NCBI GenBank assembly: GCA_964520525.1
Contig: CAZFNR010000001.1
Location: 62,001 to 126,000 of the forward strand
From: JAJPXC01 sp964520525
GTDB taxonomy: Bacteria > Bacteroidota > Bacteroidia > Bacteroidales > Muribaculaceae
Length of the DNA: 64,000 nt
Direction of reading: 5' to 3'
Shown here: piece after piece, positions 43,181 to 51,429 of the stretch
Numbering within the stretch: position 1 is the first letter of the stretch
Layout of the letters: each line of letters opens with the position of its first letter
Position numbers and translations under genes: made by a program
Notes under the pieces: generated by a model
Database searches by the model: none
Seen by the model: the letters and a program-made list of their open reading frames with translations, nothing else
Told to the model about the DNA's origin: nothing

Positions 43181-43936
43181 TTAGTCAAACTGTTTGCGGC
43201 GGAAAATGAAGTTTCTGCCGAGGTATTTCTCTTTGACTACCGGGTTGTCGGCCAGTTCTTCTGATGTGCCTTGAAAGAGGATTTTGCCCTCAAACAGCAG
43301 GTAGGCGCGGTCGGTGATGCTCAACGTCTCCGGTGCGTTGTGGTCGGTGATGAGGATGCCTATGTTTTTCTCCTTGAGCTTGTAGACTATGTACTGGATA
43401 TCTTCGACAGCTATTGGGTCGACACCGGCAAACGGCTCGTCGAGCATGATGAACTTGGGGTTTATGGCGAGACAGCGGGCTATTTCGGTGCGCCGGCGTT
43501 CGCCTCCCGAAAGTTGGTCGCCAAGATTTTTGCGCACTTTCTCAAGACGGAACTCTTTGATGAGGCTTTCGAGGTGTTCGCGTTGTTGCTCTTTGCTCTC
43601 CCCCGTCATCTCAAGCACGGCCTTGATGTTGTTCTCGACGCTGAGTTTGCGAAACACCGACGGCTCCTGCGCGAGATAGCCGATGCCGTTCTGCGCTCTC
43701 TTGTAGACGGGGAACTTTGTGATGTCGAGTTCGTTGAGGAATATGCGGCCTTCGTTGGGCGTGATAAGTCCCACGGTCATGTAGAAAGTGGTTGTCTTGC
43801 CGGCTCCGTTGGGACCGAGCAGGCCGACAATCTCGCCCTGGGTGACATTAATCGACACATGGTTGACTACCGTGCGCTTACCGTATTTTTTTACTAAGTT
43901 GTCGGTGCGTAGCACCATTTTTTCATCTTCTTCCAT
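43181..43936 (-). CDS. lptB: LptB, lipopolysaccharide export ATPase
   Basis: The 251-residue ABC ATPase has Walker A GLLGPNGAGKTTTFYMTVG, signature LSGGERRRTEIAR and Walker B FIMLDEPFAGVDP, the last with the LptB-type wording, and an H-loop ILITDHN. It powers LPS transport with LptFG. A second start at 43918 (MVLRTDNL) is possible. It is 24 nt downstream of udk. Confidence 0.94.
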   Translation of the reverse strand: MEEDEKMVLRTDNLVKKYGKRTVVNHVSINVTQGEIVGLLGPNGAGKTTTFYMTVGLITPNEGRIFLNELDITKFPVYKRAQNGIGYLAQEPSVFRKLSVENNIKAVLEMTGESKEQQREHLESLIKEFRLEKVRKNLGDQLSGGERRRTEIARCLAINPKFIMLDEPFAGVDPIAVEDIQYIVYKLKEKNIGILITDHNAPETLSITDRAYLLFEGKILFQGTSEELADNPVVKEKYLGRNFIFRRKQFD

Positions 43937-43960
43937 TCGTTTGGGGGGTGGCGTGTTGAT

Positions 43961-44581
43961 TTAGTAGCGGTTGCGATGTAGCCGCGACTCTATGTAGTCG
44001 GTGAGCAGCCCTATAGCCACGGTGTTGTTACCTCCCTGCGGCACAATAAGGTCGGCGAACCGTTTGGACGGTTCGATATACTGGCCGTGCATTGGTTTGA
44101 GCACATCTTCGTATCGGTCTATGACCATCTGTGGTGTGCGTCCGCGCTCTATGCAGTCGCGGGCTATGACGCGTATGAGACGGTCGTCGGCATCGGCGTC
44201 GACAAAGACCTTCACGTCCATCATGTCGCGGAGAGTCTTGTCGGTGAGCACGAGGATTCCCTCGACAATCACTACGTCGCGCGGCTCGAGATGCACGGTT
44301 TCCGGCTGTCGGGTGCAGGTGAGGTAGGAGTAGGTCGGCATTTCGATGGCTTTCCCCTCTTTTAGCTGCTGGAGGTGGGAGAACAGTAACGGCCAGTCGA
44401 AAGCGTTGGGCTCGTCGAAGTTGATTTTGCTGCGCTCCTCGGGCGGAATGTGGCTTGAGTCCTTATAATATGAGTCTTGCGGAATCACGGCTACCTCTCC
44501 TGCGGGCAGGCTCGATATTATCTTTTTGACTACGGTGGTCTTGCCGGAGCCGGTTCCACCTGCGATACCTATAATCAGCAT
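43961..44581 (-). CDS. udk: Uridine kinase
   Basis: The 206-residue product has GIAGGTGSGKTTVVKKI (Walker A), DSYYKDSSHIPPEERSKINFDEPNAFDW and the uridine-binding stretch RLIRVIARDCIERGRTP. It phosphorylates uridine and cytidine in salvage. It is first in the udk-lptB unit, with a clear promoter. Confidence 0.95.
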   Translation of the reverse strand: MLIIGIAGGTGSGKTTVVKKIISSLPAGEVAVIPQDSYYKDSSHIPPEERSKINFDEPNAFDWPLLFSHLQQLKEGKAIEMPTYSYLTCTRQPETVHLEPRDVVIVEGILVLTDKTLRDMMDVKVFVDADADDRLIRVIARDCIERGRTPQMVIDRYEDVLKPMHGQYIEPSKRFADLIVPQGGNNTVAIGLLTDYIESRLHRNRY

Positions 44582-44628
44582 TTTTTTGATGACGGGGTTG
44601 GTTGTTGTGAGTTGTATGTTTATTTCGC

Positions 44629-44659
44629 CAAAGTTAGTTTATCTTGCCGTTATTTCCAA
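44629..44659 (-). promoter_or_regulatory. Promoter of udk-lptB
   Basis: Minus strand TTG (44659-44657), 20-bp spacer and TAACTTTG (44636-44629), 47 nt upstream of the udk start codon. Confidence 0.65.
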
Positions 44660-44703
44660 GTTTTTTGTCGAGTGATGCGGCCGGACGGGGTGATAAGTAG
44701 CGG

Positions 44704-44737
44704 GAAAGCCGCCACACTTTTCAGTGGGGCGGCTTTC
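44704..44737 (-). terminator. Terminator of the rpsF-rpsR-rplI operon
   Basis: Ten-bp stem GAAAGCCGCC (44704-44713) with GGCGGCTTTC (44728-44737); a small inner stem (CAC with GTG) fits in the loop. It lies 49 nt after the L9 stop on the minus strand. Confidence 0.75.
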
Positions 44738-44785
44738 CTGGTTAATCAATATCAGTGAATAAAAACGCTCGGTGTGTTGGCGTGA

Positions 44786-45229
44786 TTATTCGGCAACTAC
44801 TTCAAAAGGAATCTCGACGCTCACCTCTTTGTGGAGACGGAGGGTAGCGGTGTAGTTGCCCACTTCCTTGATGCTCTCTTTGATAGAGATGACTTTGCGG
44901 TCGATGTTGTGTCCGAGCTTTTCGAGGGCTTCGGCAATCTGGATGCTGTTGACCGAACCGAAAATTGTGCCGGTAGAGCTTGTCTTTGCGCCGATTGTCA
45001 GAGCTACGTCCTTAAGGGCAGCGGCCAAAGCCTCTGCGTCGGCTTTGATTTTGGCGAGCTTGTGGGCGCGTTGACGCTGGGTTTCAGCAAGCACTTTAAG
45101 AGCTGAGGGAGTGGCGATGACGGCTTTGCCGGTAGGGATGAGGTAGTTACGGCCATAACCGCTCTTCACTTCAACGATATCGTCCTTGTATCCAAGGTTA
45201 GCGACATCTTCTTTGAGAATAATCTTCAT
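44786..45229 (-). CDS. rplI: 50S ribosomal protein L9
   Basis: The 147-residue product begins MKIILKEDVANLGYKDDIVEVK, which is the rRNA-binding N-domain of L9, and has SGYGRNYLIPTGKAVIA, then the connecting helix with KLAKIKADAEALAAALKD and a C-terminal domain. Third gene of the rpsF-rpsR-rplI operon. Confidence 0.97.
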   Translation of the reverse strand: MKIILKEDVANLGYKDDIVEVKSGYGRNYLIPTGKAVIATPSALKVLAETQRQRAHKLAKIKADAEALAAALKDVALTIGAKTSSTGTIFGSVNSIQIAEALEKLGHNIDRKVISIKESIKEVGNYTATLRLHKEVSVEIPFEVVAE

Positions 45230-45257
45230 AGTCTTATTTCCTTAGCTTTTAGAGTGA

Positions 45258-45527
45258 TTATTTCATTAAGTCGGTGACGAAGGGGAGAAGCGCGAGGTGG
45301 CGTGCGCGTTTAACGGCTTGAGCCACACGGCGCTGGAATTTCAGCGAAGTGCCGGTGATGCGGCGGGGAAGGATTTTTCCCTGCTCGTTGAGGAACTTCT
45401 TGAGGAATTCAGGGTCTTTGTAGTCGATGTATTTGATACCGCTTCTTTTAAAACGGCAGTATTTTTTCTTTTTCACATCGACCGACAGGGGAGTGAGATA
45501 GCGGATTTCAGATTGAGATTGTGCCAT
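45258..45527 (-). CDS. rpsR: 30S ribosomal protein S18
   Basis: The 89-residue product has IRYLTPLSVDVKKKKYCRFKRSGIKYIDYKDPEFLKKFL type features; the motif GKILPRRITGTSLKFQRR is a typical S18 signature. It binds S6 on the 30S platform. The gene is 3 nt downstream of rpsF. Confidence 0.97.
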   Translation of the reverse strand: MAQSQSEIRYLTPLSVDVKKKKYCRFKRSGIKYIDYKDPEFLKKFLNEQGKILPRRITGTSLKFQRRVAQAVKRARHLALLPFVTDLMK

Positions 45528-45530
45528 TGA

Positions 45531-45902
45531 TTAGTCCTCCTTTACTTCTTCTTTGGTTTCGTTAGCTACTTTGTTGGCTTTGAGGCTGCGGCGTTTCGCT
45601 GCATACTCGGCTGCGTACTTGTCGAGACGGAAGACCAGGTCGCGGAGCACTCGCTCATCGCGGCGGAAGGCGGTTTCAAGAGTCTTGACGATTGTAGGCT
45701 CGCCGTCAAATTCAACGAGAGTGTAGAAGCCGGTCGACTTCTTCTGGATGGGGTAGGCGAGTTTGCGCAGGCCCCACATTTCTTGGTTCACGATTGTTGC
45801 TCCGTTGTCGGTCAGCAACTTGGTGAACTTCTCTACCGCTTCCTTCATCTGAACATCAGACAAAACGGGAGTTAAAATGAAAACGGTTTCGTAATGATTC
45901 AT
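45531..45902 (-). CDS. rpsF: 30S ribosomal protein S6
   Basis: The 123-residue product begins MNHYETVFILTPVLSDVQMKE and has WGLRKLAYPIQKKSTGFYTLVEF, both usual in S6, with a charged C-terminal extension (about 100-123) common in Bacteroidota. Its promoter and a very short leader (about 35 nt) lie upstream, so the autogenous S6-S18 leader motif found in other bacteria is not apparent. Confidence 0.97.
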   Translation of the reverse strand: MNHYETVFILTPVLSDVQMKEAVEKFTKLLTDNGATIVNQEMWGLRKLAYPIQKKSTGFYTLVEFDGEPTIVKTLETAFRRDERVLRDLVFRLDKYAAEYAAKRRSLKANKVANETKEEVKED

Positions 45903-45941
45903 TTTACGGTTTATTTAGTAAAGATGTGATTAAAACGGCTG

Positions 45942-45972
45942 CAAAGTTACCGCTTTTATTCTTAATTTGCAA
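45942..45972 (-). promoter_or_regulatory. Promoter of rpsF-rpsR-rplI
   Basis: Minus strand TTG (45972-45970), 20-bp spacer and TAACTTTG (45949-45942), about 40 nt upstream of rpsF. Confidence 0.72.
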
Positions 45973-46002
45973 CGATGTGGACGATATTTTTTCGGCTTTG
46001 GG

Positions 46003-46167
46003 TCAGTTGGCGATGAACTCGCTGAGCGCAGGCTGCATTTGTGGCCGATACTGGTAGACCCGAGCGAACTGTCGCAAAAATGCGATAGTCGATTTCCCGA
46101 CCGACGGTTGGGTGGCCTTTGACTTCGTTGTTTGTGTTGTAGGTAATTGGGTAGAGGTTCGCTTCAT
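46003..46167 (-). CDS. Candidate 54-residue small protein
   Basis: In the 570-nt gap between rpsF and the sigma gene, ATG at 46167 opens a 55-codon frame on the minus strand: a basic, Thr/Gln/Lys-rich N-terminus, then PSVGKSTIAFLRQFARVYQY and ending LSEFIAN. The composition is unlike random frames, and I recall tiny Bacteroidales ORFs with similar (P-S-x-x-T...FLRQFAR...) endings, but cannot verify this. No promoter was identified, and it overlaps nothing known. The remaining gap (46168-46331) holds AT-rich DNA without other gene features. Confidence 0.4.
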   Translation of the reverse strand: MKRTSTQLPTTQTTKSKATQPSVGKSTIAFLRQFARVYQYRPQMQPALSEFIAN

Positions 46168-46331
46168 AGGCAAATGATACTTTTTGTGGGGTTAATATTC
46201 AGTTTTAGAACGTTAAATGCGGCTCAAATATTATATGGTTTTTGAAAAAATATGCGCCGCGGCAGGTAACGAAAAACGCAAAATTTATTGTGTGGGGAAA
46301 GTAAAAAATATTAAAATCATGCGACTCGGTG

Positions 46332-46362
46332 TTGCGCATATCATCATTTTGTCATAAATTTG
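46332..46362 (+). promoter_or_regulatory. Promoter of the ECF sigma factor gene
   Basis: TTG (46332-46334), 20-bp spacer and TAAATTTG (46355-46362). The leader to the start codon is about 110 nt. The promoter looks like the housekeeping type rather than an ECF autoregulated one. Confidence 0.65.
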
Positions 46363-46474
46363 CCGCCGCAAAAGGAGGCATCAGCCTTGTTAAATAGAAA
46401 CTAAGAAACCAAAAACTTTAAACCTCAACAGCCTATTGCACAGCACTACTCTGAAATCAAAACAAGAATAGTAA

Positions 46475-47065
46475 ATGCAAAAACTCAGCAAGCTCGCCGA
46501 CGACCAGTTGGTAGCCGCTTATGCTAATGGTAACAACGAGGCGTTTGACGCTCTGCTTAACCGTCATAAAGACCGGGTATTCTCTTACATCCTGCACATC
46601 GTCAAGGATCGTGAACAGGCTGAAGATATTTTCCAAGAGACTTTCGTCAAGGCTATCATGACAATTAAACAGGGTCGGTATACCGACTCCGGTAAGTTTT
46701 CCGCATGGATTTCGCGCATAGCCCATAATCTGATTATCGACTTTTATCGCCAGGAAAAGGCTGAGAACACCATCTCGACCGACAGCGACGTGACCGATAT
46801 GCTCAACCGCCGCGACCTCGCGGAGAAAAACATTGAGGATCACCTTGTCTCGGAGCAGATTCAGGAAGATGTCCGTCGTATCATCGACGCTCTCCCCGAA
46901 AGCCAGCGCGAGGTGCTCATGATGCGCTACTACCGCGACATGAGTTTTAAGGAGATTGCCGAGGCGACCAACGTGTCGATTAATACGGCTTTGGGGCGTA
47001 TGCGTTATGCCATCCTGAATATGCGCCGCATAGCTCAGGAAAACAACATTGTCCTGACTTTCTGA
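46475..47065 (+). CDS. ECF-type RNA polymerase sigma factor
   Basis: The 196-residue product has sigma-70 region 2 (NEAFDALLNRHKDRVFSYIL, EDIFQETFVKAI and WISRIAHNLIIDFYR) and region 4 (LPESQREVLMMRYYRDMSF and EIAEATNVSINTALGRMRYA). It has no anti-sigma neighbour, which sets it apart from the usual ECF/FecI systems. Conserved single ECF factors of this type occur in Bacteroidales (from memory). Target promoters are unknown. A hairpin lies downstream. Confidence 0.92.
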   Translation: MQKLSKLADDQLVAAYANGNNEAFDALLNRHKDRVFSYILHIVKDREQAEDIFQETFVKAIMTIKQGRYTDSGKFSAWISRIAHNLIIDFYRQEKAENTISTDSDVTDMLNRRDLAEKNIEDHLVSEQIQEDVRRIIDALPESQREVLMMRYYRDMSFKEIAEATNVSINTALGRMRYAILNMRRIAQENNIVLTF

Positions 47066-47137
47066 CGCGTCGCCTGCCCCCCCGAGGGAACGGGATTAAA
47101 GACTTCTCACATTTCCACATAATTCAATGATGTAATA

Positions 47138-47167
47138 CGAGCGGCTTGCTTCCGGGCAAGCCGCTCG
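47138..47167 (+). terminator. Hairpin after the ECF sigma gene
   Basis: Twelve-bp perfect stem CGAGCGGCTTGC (47138-47149) with GCAAGCCGCTCG (47156-47167) and a 6-nt loop. It is a strong hairpin with only a weak U-tract. Confidence 0.65.
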
Positions 47168-47388
47168 CGTTGCGTTTGCGGACGTAAATCGTACTCAGCC
47201 GTGAGTGGTCTCTGATTATTCTGGCGTTCCCTTTTCTCGGTATCCTGCCGCTTCTTTTGCCGGGCGGGAGATTGCGATGCGGCATTAACGCGCCGGTCGC
47301 TGACGCTCGAGGCGGCGAGTAGCAGCGATAACAATGGGTTGACTTGTGAAAATCACAAGAAATCAGAATGGGTGGGGAGCGGGTTGGC
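47168..47388. other. Intergenic stretch between sigma gene and glsB
   Basis: No supported gene. A TTG-start frame on the minus strand (47107-47334, 75 codons) reads through the sigma hairpin and ends in it, so I do not call it. A 7-bp hairpin (CTTGTGA 47343-47349 with TCACAAG 47353-47359) may weakly end the glsB transcript. Confidence 0.5.
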
Positions 47389-48318
47389 TTAGGCTTTGCA
47401 GTAGGTGCCGATGTGGCGTTTCTTCTTCTCCTCGAATATCTCGTCGATGGCGAAGAATATGCCTGTCTCCTCGACATCGCCAAATTCGTCGTTGATAGCG
47501 GTGCCAAACATTTTCATCGTGGGCGACAGGCTCATGTAGGCGTTGACCATGGGCGGAATGTTGTAGCCGTGGGAGCGTATGGCTGCGTTGAGTATCTTGT
47601 AGTCCTCTTTGAATGAGCCGCCGGTAAAGGCTCTTGCGAGCGCGTCGGTGTCGGGGTGGGTGTCGAGTGGGCAGATTGGGGTGACGAGACGGTCGTGGTC
47701 GGGAAAGTATTTGTTGAGGAAGTAGAGGAGCATATCGCGGCAGTCAACGGGGTAGCTGGGGTACATGGTCATCTTCCCGAACAGGTATCGGATTTCATCG
47801 TATTCGACGGTGAGGGCTCCCAGACCGTCCCACAGGTTGTCGAGTGCGTAGATGGCTTTGGCCCCGGCTTTTGACGACTGGTATTCCAATCTGACAAAGG
47901 AACGCCCGAGCTCGATGGTCGACGGCAGGTAGTCGTTGATGAACCGCTCTGAGAAGTTAAACATATGGGAGGTGGCGATGCGGGGTCGACCGTTCTCGAC
48001 GACTATGTCGCGGCCGCATATGAAGCGGTACCCGCCGAGTATAAGACGCGCTTCGGGGTCCCACACTATCAGTTGGCGGCAGGGGGGATTCATGGTGTCG
48101 TAACGGTCGATATCGCACTCTTTGCCGGTGCCTCCGCCAGCGGTGCGGAACGCGATTTCGCGCAGCCGCCCGATTTCGCGCATGACGTTGGGGGCGTTGA
48201 ACGCGTCAACTACATAAATTTCGTTGCCCCCCTTGTTGGTGGTGCGCAGCAAGCGGTCGGGGGTGAGCTCTGACATCAGCAGCTCCACGGGTATAGCGTC
48301 GATAATCTGTTGTTCCAT
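47389..48318 (-). CDS. glsB: GlsB-like N-acyltransferase (glycine lipid synthesis)
   Basis: The 309-residue product (ATG 48318; a GTG at 48330 overlapping the previous stop is an alternative) is a GNAT-fold acyltransferase of the OlsB/GlsB type: NAPNVMREIGRLREIAFRTAGGGTG and the DRYDTMNPPCRQLIVWDPEA/LGGYRF stretches, then ELGRSFVRLEYQSS. In Bacteroides thetaiotaomicron, GlsB adds a 3-hydroxy acyl chain to glycine as the first step to glycine lipids. It is the second gene of a two-gene operon with glsA. Confidence 0.85.
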   Translation of the reverse strand: MEQQIIDAIPVELLMSELTPDRLLRTTNKGGNEIYVVDAFNAPNVMREIGRLREIAFRTAGGGTGKECDIDRYDTMNPPCRQLIVWDPEARLILGGYRFICGRDIVVENGRPRIATSHMFNFSERFINDYLPSTIELGRSFVRLEYQSSKAGAKAIYALDNLWDGLGALTVEYDEIRYLFGKMTMYPSYPVDCRDMLLYFLNKYFPDHDRLVTPICPLDTHPDTDALARAFTGGSFKEDYKILNAAIRSHGYNIPPMVNAYMSLSPTMKMFGTAINDEFGDVEETGIFFAIDEIFEEKKKRHIGTYCKA

Positions 48319-48326
48319 CTTTTGTT

Positions 48327-49190
48327 TCACTCTAATGATTTAGGCCGGCAGTCATCGGGTTTCAAGGCGTATGTCGCCTGTCTGATGCTGTCGGCGGTCG
48401 CCCGTGCGTGGCTTCCCGCGGCGAGCGTCTCCCATCTGATCGCTTGACCGAATGTCACCGAGTAGTGGGCATTGCGGCTCTTGAACATTTCTGAAGGAAG
48501 ATAAATCATCTCGATATTGAATTTCAAGCCCAATTTTGTTCTCAATTTCGCAAAATTATAAAAAAAAGATGAATTTTGACCATTAAAAAAAGCGGGTATG
48601 ATGGGCCTTTTAAATTCTTTGCATTTGTTAACGAATGTTTTCTGCCATTGAAGGTCGGCTATGACGCCGCCTTTGCCTCGGCGCGACACAAGCCCGGCGG
48701 GAAAGATGATTATTGGGCGGTCGCCGGCGAGAGCCTCGTCGAGAGCGCGGAGCGCGGAGCGAGATTGCTTGCCGTGCTTGTTGACGGGGAGAAACACTTC
48801 GCGCAACGGTGTGACCGCCATGAGCAGGTCGTTGACCACAAACTGCGGCTCCATGCCGTAGCGGCGGGCGATGTAGTCGATGTAAATCATGCCGTCAAGC
48901 CCCCCCAATGGGTGATTGCTGACGATGACAGTGCGGCTGTCGGCGGGGAGGTTTTCCTCACCGTGGAAATCAACCTTGATGTTGAGATGGTCGACGACTC
49001 CGCGGCAGAATGCCGCGCCGGTTTTGCCGTTGTTGATTCTGAGCATCTCGTTAAGCTGATTCTGGCACACGATGTTTTCCAGTCGCCTGATGAGAAAGCG
49101 GGGAATGAACCGATGGTAACGCGGCGCGCGTTCGCGCAACACCGCGTCGATGTCGATTCTGATTGTGTCGTCAGTGTCGTTTCCGTTCAT
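48327..49190 (-). CDS. glsA: GlsA-like O-acyltransferase (glycine lipid synthesis)
   Basis: I start at ATG 49190 (287 residues), because a -7 element lies between it and the earlier ATG at 49208. The PlsC-type motif reads VIVSNHPLGGLDGMIY, where His and Asp are separated by five rather than four residues, followed by FPAGLVSRRGKGGVIADLQW. In Bacteroides, GlsA adds the second acyl chain to N-acyl glycine. glsB follows directly, in one transcript. The HX5D variant is known in related hemolysin-type acyltransferases, as I recall. Confidence 0.82.
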   Translation of the reverse strand: MNGNDTDDTIRIDIDAVLRERAPRYHRFIPRFLIRRLENIVCQNQLNEMLRINNGKTGAAFCRGVVDHLNIKVDFHGEENLPADSRTVIVSNHPLGGLDGMIYIDYIARRYGMEPQFVVNDLLMAVTPLREVFLPVNKHGKQSRSALRALDEALAGDRPIIIFPAGLVSRRGKGGVIADLQWQKTFVNKCKEFKRPIIPAFFNGQNSSFFYNFAKLRTKLGLKFNIEMIYLPSEMFKSRNAHYSVTFGQAIRWETLAAGSHARATADSIRQATYALKPDDCRPKSLE

Positions 49191-49195
49191 GGTCG

Positions 49196-49233
49196 CAAAG
49201 TTACACATTAATCAATAATTCTGTGTAACTTTG
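49196..49233. promoter_or_regulatory. Symmetric divergent promoter/operator between glsA and a glycan-cluster gene
   Basis: CAAAGTTACACA (49196-49207) and TGTGTAACTTTG (49222-49233) form a perfect 12-bp inverted repeat with a 14-bp spacer. Each arm contains TAACTTTG, a -7 consensus, one on each strand. The minus element is 5 nt before the glsA start chosen here and the plus element is 8 nt before the start at 49242, so both transcripts would be almost leaderless. No -33 motif fits either side. Confidence 0.5.
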
Positions 49234-49241
49234 CCGATAAT

Positions 49242-50669
49242 ATGAAGATGCGAAAACTCACATACCCGGTCGCTCAGTTGCTGGCTCTCGCGGTGCTGGT
49301 GGCGGTCATCGCGCGGCTGCCTCATGTGCCGTTGGTAGCCATGGCGGCGGCGTCGGTAGCGGTGTGGGGCGTGGTTGTCGCAGCCTATGTCCGGGCGGGG
49401 AATACAACCGATATAGGTCGGTACTGGCTGTTGGCGTTGACCACGGCGCTTTGCGTCGGAGTGGCTTTAAACTATAATCAGCTCGCCGCGAGCGGGCCGT
49501 CGCCGCTGTTGCCGCAGTTTGGTAATTCTGACATGGCGCGTTATTATTATGGGGCGACTTTCATCTCCGACACAGGCGAGGGGTATCTTGAAGGCCGCAA
49601 CGCATTGGGCTACGCCGTGGTGATTGCCGGGTTGTGGAAACTGACCGGATGTACATTGTTGTCCCCTTTGATGCTTAATGTGCTTGCCGCCCTGCTGACA
49701 ATAGTGCTGACAGGTGCGCTGACGCGGTATCTGCTCACCGGGCGATGCGGACGGTCTGATGAATGGCTGATGACGGCGGGAATGATTGCGTCGGGTTCGG
49801 TGTGCTATCTGACGTTCAGCGGTACTCTGCTCATGAAGGAGTCGCTGACGGCGTTGTCGTTTGCAGTCGCGGTGTTGTCGGCTTTGCGGCTTCGCGCCGA
49901 TTCGACCCGCAAGGGCTTTTTGACGGGGGCGATGCTGTTTGTGGCCTCATGCGTAGCGGTTGGAGTGCTTCGCCACGGATGGGTCATCATGCCGTTGGCC
50001 GTGTTGTCGGTAGCGTTTTGGGGTTGCGGTTGGCGACGTCGGTTGGCGGTGGGGGCTGTAGGCGTGGCTGTTGTCGGTGTCTGTTTCTGTTGTGAGAGTA
50101 TGTTGCGGCATTGGTATGGCGTCACTATTCATATCCCTGATATCGACCGATTGTCTGATGCCTTCACATCTCCCTCCGCGGGGCGCGATGCCTACTATAC
50201 ACTGCTTGAGCGCGTAGGTTATTTCAGCGGGCCATGGTGGGAGCGGATGTTGTGGTTGCCCATGACCGCCGCCGTGCAGTTTCTCACTCCTTTCCCCTGG
50301 AATTTCACAAGAGAAATCTCAACGTCGGTCACTTTGGCGGCTGTCAAGTTCAGCTACCCGTGGTATGCGGTTGGTGGCGCGCTGTTCTACTACTGGGGGC
50401 GTTGCGTGCGGCGTTCACCCCATGCGCTGTCGATAATAACGGCTTTGGCGATGCTATTTTGGCTTGGGTTCGCCTGGTTCAGCGGAGGCACGGTGGCGCG
50501 CTACGCCTACAATCTTGTCCCGATGCTCGCTCCGGCCGCAGTCTATGCCGTTGCGGTGGGTGTCGGCTCCAGGGGGTTCGGGCGTTGGGCTGTGATATAT
50601 TCGATTGTGCTTGCGGCGGCTTTGGTCTCGGCATATCTTATACAACATTCCAAAAATCTGTTGCAATGA
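49242..50669 (+). CDS. Polytopic membrane protein, probable glycosyltransferase/polymerase of a glycan cluster
   Basis: The 475-residue product has about twelve membrane segments with an extended loop (about 85-135, SGPSPLLPQFGNSDMARYYYG) after the third, the acidic residue pattern and placement resembling PMT/ArnT-type lipid-linked sugar transferases or Wzy-like proteins. I cannot name the exact family. It is the first gene of the four-gene cluster and its last codons overlap the glycosyltransferase start (ATGA). Probably handles undecaprenyl-linked sugars at the inner membrane. Confidence 0.65.
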   Translation: MKMRKLTYPVAQLLALAVLVAVIARLPHVPLVAMAAASVAVWGVVVAAYVRAGNTTDIGRYWLLALTTALCVGVALNYNQLAASGPSPLLPQFGNSDMARYYYGATFISDTGEGYLEGRNALGYAVVIAGLWKLTGCTLLSPLMLNVLAALLTIVLTGALTRYLLTGRCGRSDEWLMTAGMIASGSVCYLTFSGTLLMKESLTALSFAVAVLSALRLRADSTRKGFLTGAMLFVASCVAVGVLRHGWVIMPLAVLSVAFWGCGWRRRLAVGAVGVAVVGVCFCCESMLRHWYGVTIHIPDIDRLSDAFTSPSAGRDAYYTLLERVGYFSGPWWERMLWLPMTAAVQFLTPFPWNFTREISTSVTLAAVKFSYPWYAVGGALFYYWGRCVRRSPHALSIITALAMLFWLGFAWFSGGTVARYAYNLVPMLAPAAVYAVAVGVGSRGFGRWAVIYSIVLAAALVSAYLIQHSKNLLQ

Positions 50670-51400
50670 GGGTTTCTGTAATAACCGTGTGCCGCAATGC
50701 GGGTGATTTTCTGTTGCCGACGCTCAAGAGCATCGCCTCGCAGAAAGAGGCGGAGTTTGAATCGATAATAGTCGATGGCGCGTCGACCGATGGCTCGGTT
50801 GATGTGATAAAAAGATTCGCCGCCGAGTCAGCTTTTCCGGTCAAATGGGTGAGCGAACCTGACGGGGGGGTGTATGCCGCGCTTAACAAGGGAATCATGA
50901 TGGCTACCGGCGATGTTGTCGGGCTGCTCCATGCGGGTGACCGTTTCGCTGACCCCTATATATTGCGAAATGTCAGTGCGTCATTCATGGACCCCGCAAT
51001 CGATTATCTTTATGGCGATGTGAAGTATGTTGAATATTCGACCGGCCGCTGTCTCCGCGACTATCAGTCTGACCGCTTTCAGCCGCGGATGCTCTTGAAC
51101 GGTTATGCGCCGCCGCATCCGTCGCTTTATGTGCGCCGGGACCTGTTCGACAGCGTCGGACTGTACAGCGAGGGCTATAGAGTCGCTGCTGATTTCGAGT
51201 TTTTTGTCAGGCTGACGCTTGTCAGGCAGTCAAGGGGACGTTACCTCCCCGACGTAATGGTTAATATGGAGCCTGGGGGGCTTTCGTCGCGGCTCATCAA
51301 TCGCCTGTGGACCAACAATAAGGAAAAGTTGAGGGCTTTGCGCCAAAACGGCTATCGTGTGATGCCTCTGCGTCTGCTGCTCAGATATTTATATCTATAA
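50666..51400 (+). CDS. Family 2 glycosyltransferase
   Basis: The 244-residue product starts at ATG 50666, overlapping the previous stop. It has a GT-A fold start MRVSVITVCRNAGDFLLPTL, EFESIIVDGASTDGS, and VSEPDGGVYAALNKGIMMATGDVVGLLHAGD (donor-binding motifs), then ADFEFFVRLTLV. These are typical inverting family 2 transferases that build surface polysaccharides. It is co-transcribed with the membrane protein upstream and the SDR-like gene downstream. Confidence 0.9.
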   Translation: MRVSVITVCRNAGDFLLPTLKSIASQKEAEFESIIVDGASTDGSVDVIKRFAAESAFPVKWVSEPDGGVYAALNKGIMMATGDVVGLLHAGDRFADPYILRNVSASFMDPAIDYLYGDVKYVEYSTGRCLRDYQSDRFQPRMLLNGYAPPHPSLYVRRDLFDSVGLYSEGYRVAADFEFFVRLTLVRQSRGRYLPDVMVNMEPGGLSSRLINRLWTNNKEKLRALRQNGYRVMPLRLLLRYLYL

Positions 51401-51429
51401 TAAAACGATTAAAAACGAAATAATAGAAT

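Noticed and set aside
47107..47334. 75-codon minus-strand frame (TTG start) after glsB
   Set aside because: It has no ATG, runs through the perfect sigma-gene hairpin and ends next to it; charged composition may result from the GC-rich antisense strand. Kept as uncalled.
50234..50665. Extended N-terminus of the family 2 glycosyltransferase
   Set aside because: It lies in another frame of the upstream membrane protein gene, and the GT-A fold begins exactly at ATG 50666.
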